Shown piece after piece: positions 1 through 8,896 of a DNA stretch of 64,000 nucleotides. Origin of the DNA: JAPKZH01 sp963715635 (GTDB lineage Bacteria; Acidobacteriota; Aminicenantia; Aminicenantales; UBA4085); contig OY970261.1 of assembly GCA_963715635.1 (NCBI GenBank), positions 3,534,001 through 3,598,000 on the forward strand, given 5' to 3'. Numbering within the stretch: position 1 is the first letter of the stretch; every line of letters starts with the position of its first letter. Position numbers and translations under genes: made by a program. Below the pieces are notes generated by a model. That model was not told the origin of the DNA. It saw only the letters and a list, made by a program, of their open reading frames with translations, and ran no database searches.

Positions 1-1
1 C

Positions 2-1390
2 AAAGTCAAGGCACTCGTTGCCGCCATGAAAGCCGGCCAGGACATGCACAAGCTGGTCAAAACGCTGGGCGACGGAGCCAATCAGTCGCGGCTCGTCCGG
101 GCCATGGTCTGCAACAACATCCGCAAAAAAGGCCAGGTGCTCTTCGCCCCGTTCAAGTCCGGCGCGGCTATCAAAAAGGCCGTCACGTGGACGCCCGAAG
201 ACGTTATCGCGGAGATCAAAAGGGCCAACCTGCTGGGACGGGGCGGGGCCGGATTTCCGACCGGCCTCAAATGGGAGTTTTGTGGACGGGAAAAAGCCTT
301 CCCCCACTATGTCGTGTGCAATGCCGACGAGGGCGAGCCCGGGACTTTCAAGGACCGGGTCATCTTGACCGAAATGCCCCACCTTCTTTTTGAAGGCATG
401 GCCGTGGCCGGCTATGCCGTCGGCGCCAAAGAGGGAGTCCTCTACCTCCGCGGAGAATACGCTTATCTCAAGGCGCACCTCGAGAAAGCGCTGGATGACC
501 TTCGAAAGAAAAACTATCTGGGCAAAAATATCGCCGGCAAAAAGGGCTGCCATTTTGACATCAAGATCATCTTGGGCGCCGGAGCCTATGTTTGCGGCGA
601 GGAATCGGCCCTGCTCGAATCCGCGGAAGGAAAACGCGGCGAACCGAGAGACAGGCCCCCCTTCCCGGTCACCTTTGGCTACCGCGGCCTCCCCACGACG
701 GTGAACAACGTCGAGACGCTGTGTGCGGCCGCCCGCATCCTGGACAGGGGCGCCGGATGGTTCAAGTCCATGGGGACGCCGAAATCGGCGGGGACGAAGC
801 TTCTGAGCGTCTCCGGAGACTGTGCCAGGCCGGGCGTGTACGAAATCGAATTCGGGCTGAAGGTCCAGGACTTTCTGAAGATGGCCGGCGCTCCGGACGC
901 CCAGGCGGTCCAGGTCGGCGGCCCATCGGGAACCTGTATCTCCCGCGGCCAGTTCGAGCGCAAGCTGTGCTTTGAAGACCTCCCCACCGGAGGATCGGTC
1001 ATCATCATCGGGCCCCAGAGGGACCTCTTCGAAGTCATCCATAACTTCATGGATTTCTTCATCGAAGAATCATGCGGCTGGTGCGTGCCCTGCCGGGCTG
1101 GCAACATCCTCCTCAAAAAAAAGCTGGAAAAAATCACGGCCGGAAAAGGAACAGCCAAGGACCTCCAGGAGATCGAGTCCTGGGGTAAGATCATCAAGGC
1201 CATGAGCCGCTGCGGACTCGGCCAGACCTCCCCCAATCCGATCCTGACGACGCTCCAGAATTTCCGGGAGATGTACGAGGCCAAGGTCAATAAGGACACG
1301 GATTACATCTCGGAATTCAATTTGGAGGCGGCTGTCAAGGCCGCTTCGAGCGTGACCGGGCAGACACTCAAGGAGACCCATCATGAATAA
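2..1390 (+). CDS. hoxF: NAD(P)-binding diaphorase subunit of [NiFe]-hydrogenase (HoxF/NuoF-like), 5' end probably outside window
   Basis: This is the flavoprotein subunit that passes electrons between NAD(P)H and the hydrogenase Fe-S chain. Visible motifs are the glycine-rich nucleotide site GRGGAGFPTGLKW near the first quarter, the FMN-site stretch GAGAYVCGEESALLES, and a C-terminal 4Fe-4S site made of SCGWCVPC plus a later RCGLG. The frame is open back to base 2. The first ATG (base 26) has no convincing ribosome site, so the gene probably begins upstream. Its stop overlaps the next start by 8 bases, which implies translational coupling in a hoxFUYH operon. NuoF of complex I is the alternative, but the adjacent hydrogenase subunits argue for HoxF. 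Confidence 0.88.
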   Translation, partial: KVKALVAAMKAGQDMHKLVKTLGDGANQSRLVRAMVCNNIRKKGQVLFAPFKSGAAIKKAVTWTPEDVIAEIKRANLLGRGGAGFPTGLKWEFCGREKAFPHYVVCNADEGEPGTFKDRVILTEMPHLLFEGMAVAGYAVGAKEGVLYLRGEYAYLKAHLEKALDDLRKKNYLGKNIAGKKGCHFDIKIILGAGAYVCGEESALLESAEGKRGEPRDRPPFPVTFGYRGLPTTVNNVETLCAAARILDRGAGWFKSMGTPKSAGTKLLSVSGDCARPGVYEIEFGLKVQDFLKMAGAPDAQAVQVGGPSGTCISRGQFERKLCFEDLPTGGSVIIIGPQRDLFEVIHNFMDFFIEESCGWCVPCRAGNILLKKKLEKITAGKGTAKDLQEIESWGKIIKAMSRCGLGQTSPNPILTTLQNFREMYEAKVNKDTDYISEFNLEAAVKAASSVTGQTLKETHHE

Positions 1391-2084
1391 GATCAAGTTT
1401 ACGATCGACGGAAAAGAGTGCTTCGCCGAGCCTGGCCAGACCATCATGGAAGCGGCCAAGGCTAACGGTGTCTACATCCCCGCGCTTTGCAGGTATGAGG
1501 GACTCAAGCCGGCCGGAAGCTGCCGGGTCTGCACGGTCCGGGTGGGCAGGGGCCACATGGCGGCTTGCACCCAGCCGGTGGCGGAAGGCATGGCGGTGGA
1601 GAACATCGTCCCGGACCTGGAAGACATGAGAAAATCCCTCATCGAGATGCTTTTTGTCGAAGGAAACCACCTCTGCCCGACCTGTCAAAAAAGCGGCAAT
1701 TGTGAGCTGCAGGCGCTGGCCTACCGCTACCAGATGCTCGTTCCCCGCTTTCCTTACCAGTTCCCGGTGCGACAGGTCGAGCCTGCGGGGCCAAACCTCC
1801 TCTTCGAACAAAACCGGTGCATCCAATGCCTTCGCTGCGTCAGGGGCGTCAAGGCCAAAGACGGGAAAGCCATTTTCGGCTCTGTGAAAAGGTCCGGGAA
1901 AACGAAGATCGCTTTCGACCATGACCTTGTCGCGGCGCTTTCACCGGCGGAGGCCAAGACGGCCATGGACCTGTGCCCGGTTGGCGCTCTTCTAAAGAAA
2001 GAGGTCGGCTTCACCGTTCCCATCGGAAAACGCAAATTCGATCAGAAGCCGATCGGCAGCGAGTTTGATCAAGAACGGAGTTGA
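1383..2084 (+). CDS. hoxU: Iron-sulfur subunit of bidirectional [NiFe]-hydrogenase (HoxU/NuoG N-terminal-like)
   Basis: A 233-residue electron-transfer subunit linking the diaphorase to the hydrogenase dimer. The N-terminal plant-type [2Fe-2S] site is visible as CRYEGLKPAGSCRVC and a later cysteine. It is followed by the HxxxC-xx-C-xxxxx-C arrangement in NHLCPTCQKSGNC and a ferredoxin-like 4Fe-4S stretch NRCIQCLRC with a partner cysteine in DLCPVGAL. The length matches HoxU (about 240), not full-length NuoG. ATG 1383 overlaps the hoxF stop; hoxY begins 12 bases after the stop. Confidence 0.9.
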   Translation: MNKIKFTIDGKECFAEPGQTIMEAAKANGVYIPALCRYEGLKPAGSCRVCTVRVGRGHMAACTQPVAEGMAVENIVPDLEDMRKSLIEMLFVEGNHLCPTCQKSGNCELQALAYRYQMLVPRFPYQFPVRQVEPAGPNLLFEQNRCIQCLRCVRGVKAKDGKAIFGSVKRSGKTKIAFDHDLVAALSPAEAKTAMDLCPVGALLKKEVGFTVPIGKRKFDQKPIGSEFDQERS

Positions 2085-2096
2085 GGAGAGACGACC

Positions 2097-2636
2097 ATGA
2101 GCAAACCCATCATCGCCACGGCATCTTTGGCGGGCTGTTTCGGCTGTCACATGTCCGTCCTGGACATCGACGCAAAGATCCTGCAGCTGATCGAGCTCGT
2201 CGAATTCAACAAGTCCCCGGTCGATGACATCAAGACCTTCACCAAGCCCTGCGATGTAGGCCTGATCGAAGGCGGCTGCTGCAACAGCGAGAACGTCGAA
2301 GTCCTGCGCTCCTTCCGGAAGAACTGCAAGGCTCTGGTCGCGGTCGGCGAATGCGCCATCATGGGCGGCCTGCCGGCCATGCGCAACGGGATTCCCATCA
2401 AGGAATGCCTGGAGGAGGCCTACCTCCGCTGCCCGACCGTGGATGATAAGATCATCCCCAACGACGAAGAACTGCCGATCATTTTGGACAAGGTCTATCC
2501 CCTCCACGAGATCGTCAAGATCGATTTCTTTCTGCCCGGCTGCCCTCCGTCCGCCGACCTCATCTGGGAAGCCCTCACCGCGCTAGTCGGGGGCAAGCCC
2601 CTCGGCCTGACCTACAACCTCATCAAGTTTGACTAA
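2097..2636 (+). CDS. hoxY: [NiFe]-hydrogenase small subunit (HoxY-type)
   Basis: A 179-residue small subunit carrying the proximal 4Fe-4S cluster next to the NiFe site. Cluster ligands are visible in the N-terminal GCFGCHMS, in GGCCN, in GECAIMGG and in PGCPPS near the C terminus. The short length and the lack of a twin-arginine signal fit the cytoplasmic group 3 HoxY family, not membrane-bound uptake hydrogenases. A strong GAGGAGAG ribosome site precedes ATG 2097. hoxH starts 12 bases downstream. Confidence 0.92.
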   Translation: MSKPIIATASLAGCFGCHMSVLDIDAKILQLIELVEFNKSPVDDIKTFTKPCDVGLIEGGCCNSENVEVLRSFRKNCKALVAVGECAIMGGLPAMRNGIPIKECLEEAYLRCPTVDDKIIPNDEELPIILDKVYPLHEIVKIDFFLPGCPPSADLIWEALTALVGGKPLGLTYNLIKFD

Positions 2637-2648
2637 AGGAAGAAGACC

Positions 2649-4097
2649 ATGGCAAGAAAAATCACAATCGAACCGGTGACAAGAATCGAGGGCCACGGGA
2701 AAGTCACGATCCGCCTCGATGACCGCGGCCAGGTCGCCCAGTCCAGGTTCCACGTCGTGGAATTCCGGGGCTTCGAGCGATTTGTCCAAGGCCGTCCCTA
2801 CTGGGAAATGCCGGTCCTGGTCGAGAGGCTGTGCGGCATTTGCCCGGTCAGCCACCACCTGGCGGCGGCCAAGGCATCGGATGTGATTGTGGGCGTCGGC
2901 CCGGACGGGCTGACGCCGACCGCGGAAAAAATGCGGCGGCTGATGCATTACGGTCAGATGTTCCAATCGCATGCCCTGCACTTCTTCCATCTGGCTTCGC
3001 CCGACCTCCTCTTTGGGGCGGACGCCGATCCCGCCATTCGCAATGTCATCGGGGTTGCCCTGAAATACAAGGACCTGGCCGTCCAGGGAGTCCTCATGCG
3101 CAAGTTCGGCCAGGAGGTCATCCTGGCCACGGCCGGGAAGAAGATCCATGGAACGGGCGCTATCCCCGGCGGCATCAACAAGAACCTCAGCCCCGAAGAA
3201 AGGGATTCGTTCCTCAAGGCCCCGGACCCGATGAACGTTGACAAGATGATCGCCTGGGCACAAGGGGCTGTGGACTTCTTCAAGGACTTTCATCAAAAGA
3301 ACAAGGACCTGATCGATGGCTTCGCCGCATTTCCTTCCAACCACCTGAGCCTGGTCCGGAAGGACGGCGCGCTCGATTTCTACCACGGCCTGCTGCGGGC
3401 GATCGATGCGGGCGGCAAAAAAATCCTCAATGACGTCGATTACCGAAATTATCTGGATTACATCGGTGAGGAAGTGAAACCCTGGAGCTATATGAAGTTC
3501 CCTTACCTTCGATCCCTCGGCAAGAAGGACGGCTGGTACCGAGTCGGCCCTCTGGCGCGGCTGAATACGAGCGATTTTATCCCCACGCCCCTCGCCCAGA
3601 AGGAATTCGAGGTTTTCAAGGCTTACACGAAGGGCAAGCCCAACAATATGACGATGCATACGCACTGGGCCCGGCTGATCGAGCTGCTGCACTCCGGGGA
3701 GGTCATCAAAGAGCTCCTGCTCGATCCCGACCTCCAGGGCGAAGACCTCTTGAAAAAGGGCAAAAAGGCCCATGAAGGGGTGGGCCTGGTCGAGGCTCCG
3801 CGCGGCACGCTCTTCCATCACTACCGCATCAACGGCGATGACCAGGTCACGATGGCCAACCTCATCGTCTCCACCACCAACAACAACGAGCCGATGAATA
3901 GGGCCGTCCACTGGGTGGCCAAGAACATCCTCGAGAAAAAACCGGAAATCACGGAAGGGATGCTGAACCGCGTCGAGATCGCCATCCGGGCCTACGACCC
4001 GTGCCTGAGCTGCGCCACGCATGCCCTGGGAACAATGCCGCTCGAGGTCGAGCTTTACGATTCGCGCGGACGCCTGCTGGATTGCAAAAAGAAATAA
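2649..4097 (+). CDS. hoxH: [NiFe]-hydrogenase large subunit (HoxH-type)
   Basis: The 482-residue catalytic subunit that holds the NiFe(CN)2CO centre. Both nickel-binding motifs are present: LCGICPVSHH near residue 60 and DPCLSCATH near the C terminus. The latter is followed by a 24-residue tail beginning ALGTMPL that should be cut off during maturation. The motif forms fit the soluble group 3 (3c/3d) hydrogenases. AAGGAAG precedes the ATG. The presumed protease gene overlaps the 3' end, which fits the need for C-terminal processing. Confidence 0.94.
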   Translation: MARKITIEPVTRIEGHGKVTIRLDDRGQVAQSRFHVVEFRGFERFVQGRPYWEMPVLVERLCGICPVSHHLAAAKASDVIVGVGPDGLTPTAEKMRRLMHYGQMFQSHALHFFHLASPDLLFGADADPAIRNVIGVALKYKDLAVQGVLMRKFGQEVILATAGKKIHGTGAIPGGINKNLSPEERDSFLKAPDPMNVDKMIAWAQGAVDFFKDFHQKNKDLIDGFAAFPSNHLSLVRKDGALDFYHGLLRAIDAGGKKILNDVDYRNYLDYIGEEVKPWSYMKFPYLRSLGKKDGWYRVGPLARLNTSDFIPTPLAQKEFEVFKAYTKGKPNNMTMHTHWARLIELLHSGEVIKELLLDPDLQGEDLLKKGKKAHEGVGLVEAPRGTLFHHYRINGDDQVTMANLIVSTTNNNEPMNRAVHWVAKNILEKKPEITEGMLNRVEIAIRAYDPCLSCATHALGTMPLEVELYDSRGRLLDCKKK

Positions 4098-4543
4098 AGG
4101 TTCTCGTCTACGGAATCGGAAATCCAGGCCGTCGCGATGACGGCCTGGGGCCTCGGCTAATCGCCCGGCTTCAAGAGGAGGGCGGCGCGGCTGCCGACCT
4201 CGAAATTCGCTACCAGCTCAACATTGAGGAAGCCCTGAAGATCAAGGATTACGATGTCGTCGTCTTCGTCGATGCTTGCAAGGAGATCGATTCTCCCTGG
4301 AAGTTTTCAGAAATCGGGCCTTCCGAGACTATTGCCTTCACAACCCACGAAATGTCCCCTGAATCCGTGCTTGCCCTGTCTCAGGAACTTTACGGCCGCA
4401 CGCCGAAAGCCTTTGCTCTCGCCATAAAAGGATACGACTGGGACATGGGCGAATCTCTGTCCGAAGAAGCCGAAAAGAACCTTTCGCGGGCGCTGGAGAT
4501 TCTGACAGATTTTCTTAAAAGTCCCCGGATAGCCCTCAAATGA
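4082..4543 (+). CDS. Hydrogenase maturation protease (M52 / HycI-HoxW family)
   Basis: About 153 residues; removes the C-terminal peptide of HoxH after nickel insertion. The family signature GIGNPGRRDDGLG starts about ten residues in, the second metal-site region reads VVFVDACKE, and a histidine follows in TTHEMSP. The only in-frame ATG (4001) lies far inside hoxH. TTG 4082 gives a normal N terminus and a 16-base overlap with the hoxH stop, so I prefer it, although no clear ribosome site is visible. The frame is intact. Confidence 0.85.
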   Translation: MQKEIKVLVYGIGNPGRRDDGLGPRLIARLQEEGGAAADLEIRYQLNIEEALKIKDYDVVVFVDACKEIDSPWKFSEIGPSETIAFTTHEMSPESVLALSQELYGRTPKAFALAIKGYDWDMGESLSEEAEKNLSRALEILTDFLKSPRIALK

Positions 4544-4680
4544 ACATCATAGCCGTCGAGGCCAAAAACATCTATAATTTGGGCGAAGGCTTGAGCGAGG
4601 AGACGGCCCTCTGGCTTCAGGCCATCATCCAAAAAACTCGAGAGTTGTTGAGAGAGTGCTTATGTCCGAAAAGACCTTGA
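4540..4680 (+). CDS. Possible small 46-residue protein between maturation protease and hypB
   Basis: The ATG overlaps the protease stop as ATGA (4540-4543), a classical coupling arrangement, and the frame runs 46 codons into the start of hypB. The product starts MNIIAVEAKNIYNLGEG and continues with an amphipathic helix-like stretch ending in a CLCPKRP tail. I do not recognise a family. Without it, a 118-base gap would break an otherwise gapless operon. It could also be untranslated spacer, so the call rests on position and coupling only. Confidence 0.35.
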   Translation: MNIIAVEAKNIYNLGEGLSEETALWLQAIIQKTRELLRECLCPKRP

Positions 4681-5342
4681 AACACAAGGAAATCATCGTC
4701 GTCCAAGATATTCTCGGCTCGAACAAAAAGATCGCCGCCGAGATCCGGGCCAAGCTCGAAGACAGGAAGATCCTGGCCGTTAATTTCATGAGCTCTCCCG
4801 GGGCGGGCAAGACGGCGCTGCTCGAAAAACTCGCCGAGGGTCTCAAGGCAGGCTTTCGAATGGCCGTGATTGAAGGCGACATCGAAACGGAGCGGGATGC
4901 GGAACGGATCCGGGCCAAAGGTGTGCCGGCCTGGCAGATCACGACCGGGGGCGCCTGCCATTTGGAGGCCAAAATGGTGGCCAACATCCTGCCCGAGCTG
5001 CCGACGGGATTGGATTTCCTGTTTATCGAAAACGTCGGAAACCTGGTCTGTCCCGCCAGTTACGAGCTGGGAGAACGCCTGCGCTGCGTCCTGCTTTCGG
5101 CGCCGGAGGGAGACGATAAGCCCAAGAAATATCCCAAGGCCTTCACCACTTCCGATTGCCTGATCCTGACCAAGGCCGACCTGATACCACACCTGCCTTT
5201 TGATCCGGAAAAAGCGAAAAAAGAAGCCCTCGAGCTCAACCCCCGTTTGAAGATTTTTTTGACGTCCGCCGTCACGGGACAGGGATTGGACGAGCTCGTC
5301 CAATTCTTCATCGCCTCGCTCCGCCGGCCGGTCCATGCATGA
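4662..5342 (+). CDS. hypB: Hydrogenase nickel-incorporation GTPase HypB
   Basis: SIMIBI-class GTPase that helps HypA deliver nickel to the hydrogenase large subunit. The P-loop SSPGAGKT lies near residue 45, and the family stretches GACHLEA, ENVGNLVCPA and the guanine-specificity motif TKADL all follow. There is no histidine-rich N-terminal nickel store. ATG 4662 follows an AGAGAG ribosome site; a GTG two codons upstream (4656) is the alternative. The gene overlaps hypA by 8 bases. Confidence 0.93.
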   Translation: MSEKTLKHKEIIVVQDILGSNKKIAAEIRAKLEDRKILAVNFMSSPGAGKTALLEKLAEGLKAGFRMAVIEGDIETERDAERIRAKGVPAWQITTGGACHLEAKMVANILPELPTGLDFLFIENVGNLVCPASYELGERLRCVLLSAPEGDDKPKKYPKAFTTSDCLILTKADLIPHLPFDPEKAKKEALELNPRLKIFLTSAVTGQGLDELVQFFIASLRRPVHA

Positions 5343-5682
5343 ATTTTCGATCATCGCCAGCCTCTTCGAGATCCTCCTCGAAAAAGCAGGGGAACAGCAG
5401 GCCCTGAAAATCACCCGCGTCAAGCTGAACGTGGGAAGGCTCTCGGGCGTCGTGCCCGAAGCGCTGGAAACGGCCTTCGACGCCTACAAAAAGGAGACCA
5501 TCGCCGATTCGGCGAGGCTAGAAATCGAAGAGCTCCCGCTTAAAGTGCGCTGCCAGAATTGCGGGTGGGAAGCCCTTTTAGACAGCTATATTTTCGTCTG
5601 TCCTTCCTGCAACTCGACGAACCTCAAAATCCTGCAGGGAACCGAGCTGCTGCTCGAAAAAATCGAGCTGGAAATCAAGTAG
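5335..5682 (+). CDS. hypA: Hydrogenase nickel-incorporation protein HypA
   Basis: A 115-residue nickel metallochaperone. It begins MHEFSI, in which His2 is the family's nickel ligand. It has a zinc ribbon formed by CQNCGW and CPSCNS. It overlaps the hypB stop by 8 bases and ends the operon. The hypCDEF genes needed for the CN/CO ligands are not in this window and must lie elsewhere. Confidence 0.94.
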   Translation: MHEFSIIASLFEILLEKAGEQQALKITRVKLNVGRLSGVVPEALETAFDAYKKETIADSARLEIEELPLKVRCQNCGWEALLDSYIFVCPSCNSTNLKILQGTELLLEKIELEIK

Positions 5683-5755
5683 CAAGGCCGTTTCCGGATC
5701 TTGCAGCATTAAATGTGTAAACCTCGCCTTACATGTTTATGATGACCCTTTTTTC

Positions 5756-5764
5756 TGGTATAAT
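5756..5764 (+). promoter_or_regulatory. Extended -10 promoter for the glutamate dehydrogenase gene
   Basis: TGGTATAAT gives a perfect TATAAT (5759-5764) with the TGn extension; no good -35 box is seen. The ATG at 5810 has an AAGGAG ribosome site at 5797-5802, leaving a leader of about 40 bases. Confidence 0.6.
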
Positions 5765-5809
5765 ACTGTTCACTTTTTTGTTTGTATACAAGCTCGAAGG
5801 AGTGATGCG

Positions 5810-8686
5810 ATGAAAACCCTACAGGAAATAGCCTGCAGGTCGGTGCTCAACGAATCCCAGATCCGGAAGATCGAAGAAACCATCCTCAACCACGGCCGCT
5901 TCACCCAGACGGCCGTTCGGGAAGAGCTCAATTGGTTCTGCGCCGGTCTGGTGATGAGCGCCTATTATTTCAAAACCACGCCGCTGGAGACGGTCGCCAA
6001 GCACATCGAAGCCCTCATGGCGGCGGAGATCCTGGCGACGGTCAAGCAGGAAAAAATCGTCAAGATCGATTTCAGCACTGAGCTCGAGAACGAAGCCATC
6101 TACCTTGTCGATGACTATCATTTCCGGGCCCTCGAGATCGAACGGAAGATCGAAGAAAAGCATCCCCATGATAGGCTCCAGTGTTACCGGACATCGCGGA
6201 AGGCCGCCGGCCTCGAGTACCTGAGGATGTATCTGGTCTATAGATCAACCTTCGACATGGGCACAGTCCTGGCCGATGAAACCGATATCAGGAAGCTCGC
6301 CGACAAGGCATTTTTGGAGTCCGCGCCCGAAGAAACCCTCCAGCGGTTCCAGAAGCTGGTCAAGCAGCACCAGGGATGGGAGAGTCCGCTCATCGATGTC
6401 TCCCACGACGCAAAGACAAAAGAGCTGCGCCTTATGATCATCACCCTCTGCGATTCGAGCCGCCGCTTCTTTTCCAACATTTCCGACGTGCTCAACTCCC
6501 ACAACCTAGTGTCCAACCGCAAGTACATCGAGCAGCTGGCCAACGGAAAGACTGTCATCTCCATCTACCTGGACAATATCGAAGACGAGCGGCTCGTCCA
6601 GGACCTCATCGAGGACATTAGCCTGGTGTATGCCATCCCCGAAAGCCCTCTGTCTCAGCTCTTCCGCGAAGGAAAGCTCAACGCCCAGGAAATGGTTTTC
6701 GGCGTCTCGGCCTGGAGCTTCGCCCACCAGTTCCTGAGCGGCTACAATGAAGAATACTTGAAGCTCGCCGACACCATCAAGGACTCGCCCGAGCTCCTGG
6801 GCATCCTCAGGACGCTGCGGACGAAACTCGTCAAAGACACCTACCATGAATCGCGGGTCTGGGAAGCCCTGACGGACAATTACGAGTACATCAAAAAGGC
6901 CTTCAAGCTTTTCGAAAAGAAATTCAGCCCTTACCGCAAGGGCCATGCCATCGAACCGGAGATGGCCGAGCTCAAGAAAGACATCCTCCGCAATATCAAG
7001 ATCGATATCGACCGCGACATCCTGCTGGCCGTCTTGATGTTCATCGAAGCTTCGCTCCGGTCCAATTTTTATATCAAGGAAAAGACGGCCTTGTCCTTTA
7101 TGTACAATCCGGCCTACCTGAACAAGGTGGATTACCCCGTCACCCCGTTCGGCATTTTCCATGTCGTCGGCGCCGAGTTCCGCGGCTTCCACATCCGCTT
7201 CCGGGACATCGCGCGCGGCGGCATCCGGATCGTCCGCTCTTCCAACATCCAGACCTACCTGGCCAACTCGGATTTTATCTTCGACGAGAACTACAGCCTG
7301 GCCCTAACCCAGCAGAGCAAGAACAAGGACCTGCCCGAGGGCGGCTCCAAGGGAACGATCCTCCTCAACTGGGGCTTCATGGACAAATCCGAGTCCAGCT
7401 TCAAGAAATACGTCGATGGGCTGCTCGACCTCATGCGGCCCGACCCGAACATCGTGGATTATTACGGGCAGGAGGTCATCCTCTTCCTGGGGCCGGATGA
7501 GGGAACGGCCGAGTTCATGGAATGGGCCGCTCTCCGGGGCAAGGCCCGCGGCTACGCCTTCTGGAAAGCCTTCTCGACTGGAAAGCCGGTCTCCATGGGG
7601 GGCATCCCGCACGACCTCTACGGCATGACGACCAATTCCACCCACCAGTACGTCCTGGACACGCTCCAGAAGCTCGGGATCAAGGAGGAGGAGATCACCA
7701 AGGTCATGACTGGCGGCCCTGACGGAGACCTGGGCTCGAACGAGATCCTCATTTCCAAGGACACGATCCTGGCCGTCGTCGACGGCTCGGGCGTCCTCTA
7801 TGACGCCGAAGGCCTGGACCGCAAGGAATTGAGGAAGCTGGCCAAGGCGCGAAAAATGGTCGAGAACTTCCCCAAGGACCGTCTCTCGACGGGTGGTTTT
7901 CTCGTCAACGTCAAGGACCGCGATATCAGCCTCCCTCACGGCGAGCGTGTCGAGAGCGGCTTTGAATTTCGTAACACATTCCATCTTCATCCGCTGTTCA
8001 AGGCCGACCTGTTTATTCCCTGCGGCGGCCGGCCGGCATCGATCAACATCAACAACTGGCAGAATTACGTGAACGAGAACGGCGAGCCCCGCTTCAAGGT
8101 CATCATCGAAGGGGCCAACCTCTTCATCACCCAGCAGGCCCGGCTGCGCCTGGAGGAAAAAGGCGTCATTATCTACAAAGACGCCTCGGCCAATAAGGGC
8201 GGGGTCACCTCGTCCTCGCTCGAGGTGCTGGCCAGCCTGGCGCTCAGGGACGAAGAATTCGACAAGAACATGTGCGTGAAGGATGGCCTTATTCCCGAGT
8301 TTCGGCATGCCTACATCGAGCAGATCTTGGAGATCATCCGGGAAAATGCCTCCCTCGAGTTCGAGATCATCTGGAAGGAGAACAAGGCCAAGAGGATCCC
8401 CAGGGCCGTGCTGACCGACCTGATCAGCGACAAGATCAACCAGATCAAGGACGCCATCAACAGGTCCGACCTGTTCTCCAATAAGGCGCTCGTCAAGAAA
8501 GTCTGCACCTGCGGCTGCCCGTCGGCGCTCTTGGATTTAGTCGGGCACGATAAATTGCTGAAGCGGGTGCCGGCGACGTATATGAAGGCCGTATTCGCCT
8601 CGCGCTTGGCCGGGCAATACGTGTACAAATACGGATTGGACGCCAACGAGATCAACTTCTACGAATTTTTGAAGGAATTCAATTAA
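5810..8686 (+). CDS. Large NAD-dependent glutamate dehydrogenase (GDH2-like)
   Basis: A 958-residue enzyme that should oxidise glutamate to 2-oxoglutarate and ammonia with NAD. It belongs to the large-subunit class (GDH2-like, about 1000 residues), not the 450-residue class. The catalytic core shows GGIRIVRSSN, then QSKNKDLPEGGSKGTILLN around residues 500-520. The dinucleotide-domain motif GGPDGDLGSNEI lies near residue 635. The N-terminal 400 residues are the poorly conserved regulatory region of such enzymes. It has its own promoter and an AAGGAG ribosome site. A catabolic role in amino-acid fermentation is inferred. Confidence 0.87.
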   Translation: MKTLQEIACRSVLNESQIRKIEETILNHGRFTQTAVREELNWFCAGLVMSAYYFKTTPLETVAKHIEALMAAEILATVKQEKIVKIDFSTELENEAIYLVDDYHFRALEIERKIEEKHPHDRLQCYRTSRKAAGLEYLRMYLVYRSTFDMGTVLADETDIRKLADKAFLESAPEETLQRFQKLVKQHQGWESPLIDVSHDAKTKELRLMIITLCDSSRRFFSNISDVLNSHNLVSNRKYIEQLANGKTVISIYLDNIEDERLVQDLIEDISLVYAIPESPLSQLFREGKLNAQEMVFGVSAWSFAHQFLSGYNEEYLKLADTIKDSPELLGILRTLRTKLVKDTYHESRVWEALTDNYEYIKKAFKLFEKKFSPYRKGHAIEPEMAELKKDILRNIKIDIDRDILLAVLMFIEASLRSNFYIKEKTALSFMYNPAYLNKVDYPVTPFGIFHVVGAEFRGFHIRFRDIARGGIRIVRSSNIQTYLANSDFIFDENYSLALTQQSKNKDLPEGGSKGTILLNWGFMDKSESSFKKYVDGLLDLMRPDPNIVDYYGQEVILFLGPDEGTAEFMEWAALRGKARGYAFWKAFSTGKPVSMGGIPHDLYGMTTNSTHQYVLDTLQKLGIKEEEITKVMTGGPDGDLGSNEILISKDTILAVVDGSGVLYDAEGLDRKELRKLAKARKMVENFPKDRLSTGGFLVNVKDRDISLPHGERVESGFEFRNTFHLHPLFKADLFIPCGGRPASININNWQNYVNENGEPRFKVIIEGANLFITQQARLRLEEKGVIIYKDASANKGGVTSSSLEVLASLALRDEEFDKNMCVKDGLIPEFRHAYIEQILEIIRENASLEFEIIWKENKAKRIPRAVLTDLISDKINQIKDAINRSDLFSNKALVKKVCTCGCPSALLDLVGHDKLLKRVPATYMKAVFASRLAGQYVYKYGLDANEINFYEFLKEFN

Positions 8687-8720
8687 GAACGCTCCCAGAT
8701 TGATGGTGACTGCGCGGAGG

Positions 8721-8740
8721 AAATCCGGCGGGATTTTTTA
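8721..8740 (+). terminator. Weak hairpin terminator after glutamate dehydrogenase
   Basis: AAATCC and GGATTT pair around a GGCG loop and run into a short T tract. It lies 35 bases after the dehydrogenase stop. The stem is only 6 bp, so termination may be partial. Confidence 0.4.
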
Positions 8741-8842
8741 TCCAGTGCTGATCTTGGGCCTCTCCCCCTTTTTCTTCACATTTGAGGCTGTCCGGGCGGT
8801 CCGGGACGATCCTGGTGAAACGCAAATAGAAGGAATAGATTC

Positions 8843-8871
8843 TTGACACTCCCAAGGATTATGATTATATG
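8843..8871 (+). promoter_or_regulatory. Sigma70-type promoter for the GT-C glycosyltransferase gene
   Basis: A consensus TTGACA (8843-8848) is followed after 17 bases by TATATG (8866-8871), 26 bases before the ATG at 8897. Confidence 0.55.
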
Positions 8872-8896
8872 AATGTAGGCTAGAATCCCTGGACGG

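Noticed and set aside
2583..4022. 479-codon open frame on the minus strand
   Set aside because: Exact antisense of hoxH in a GC-rich gene; no family motifs, no ribosome site.
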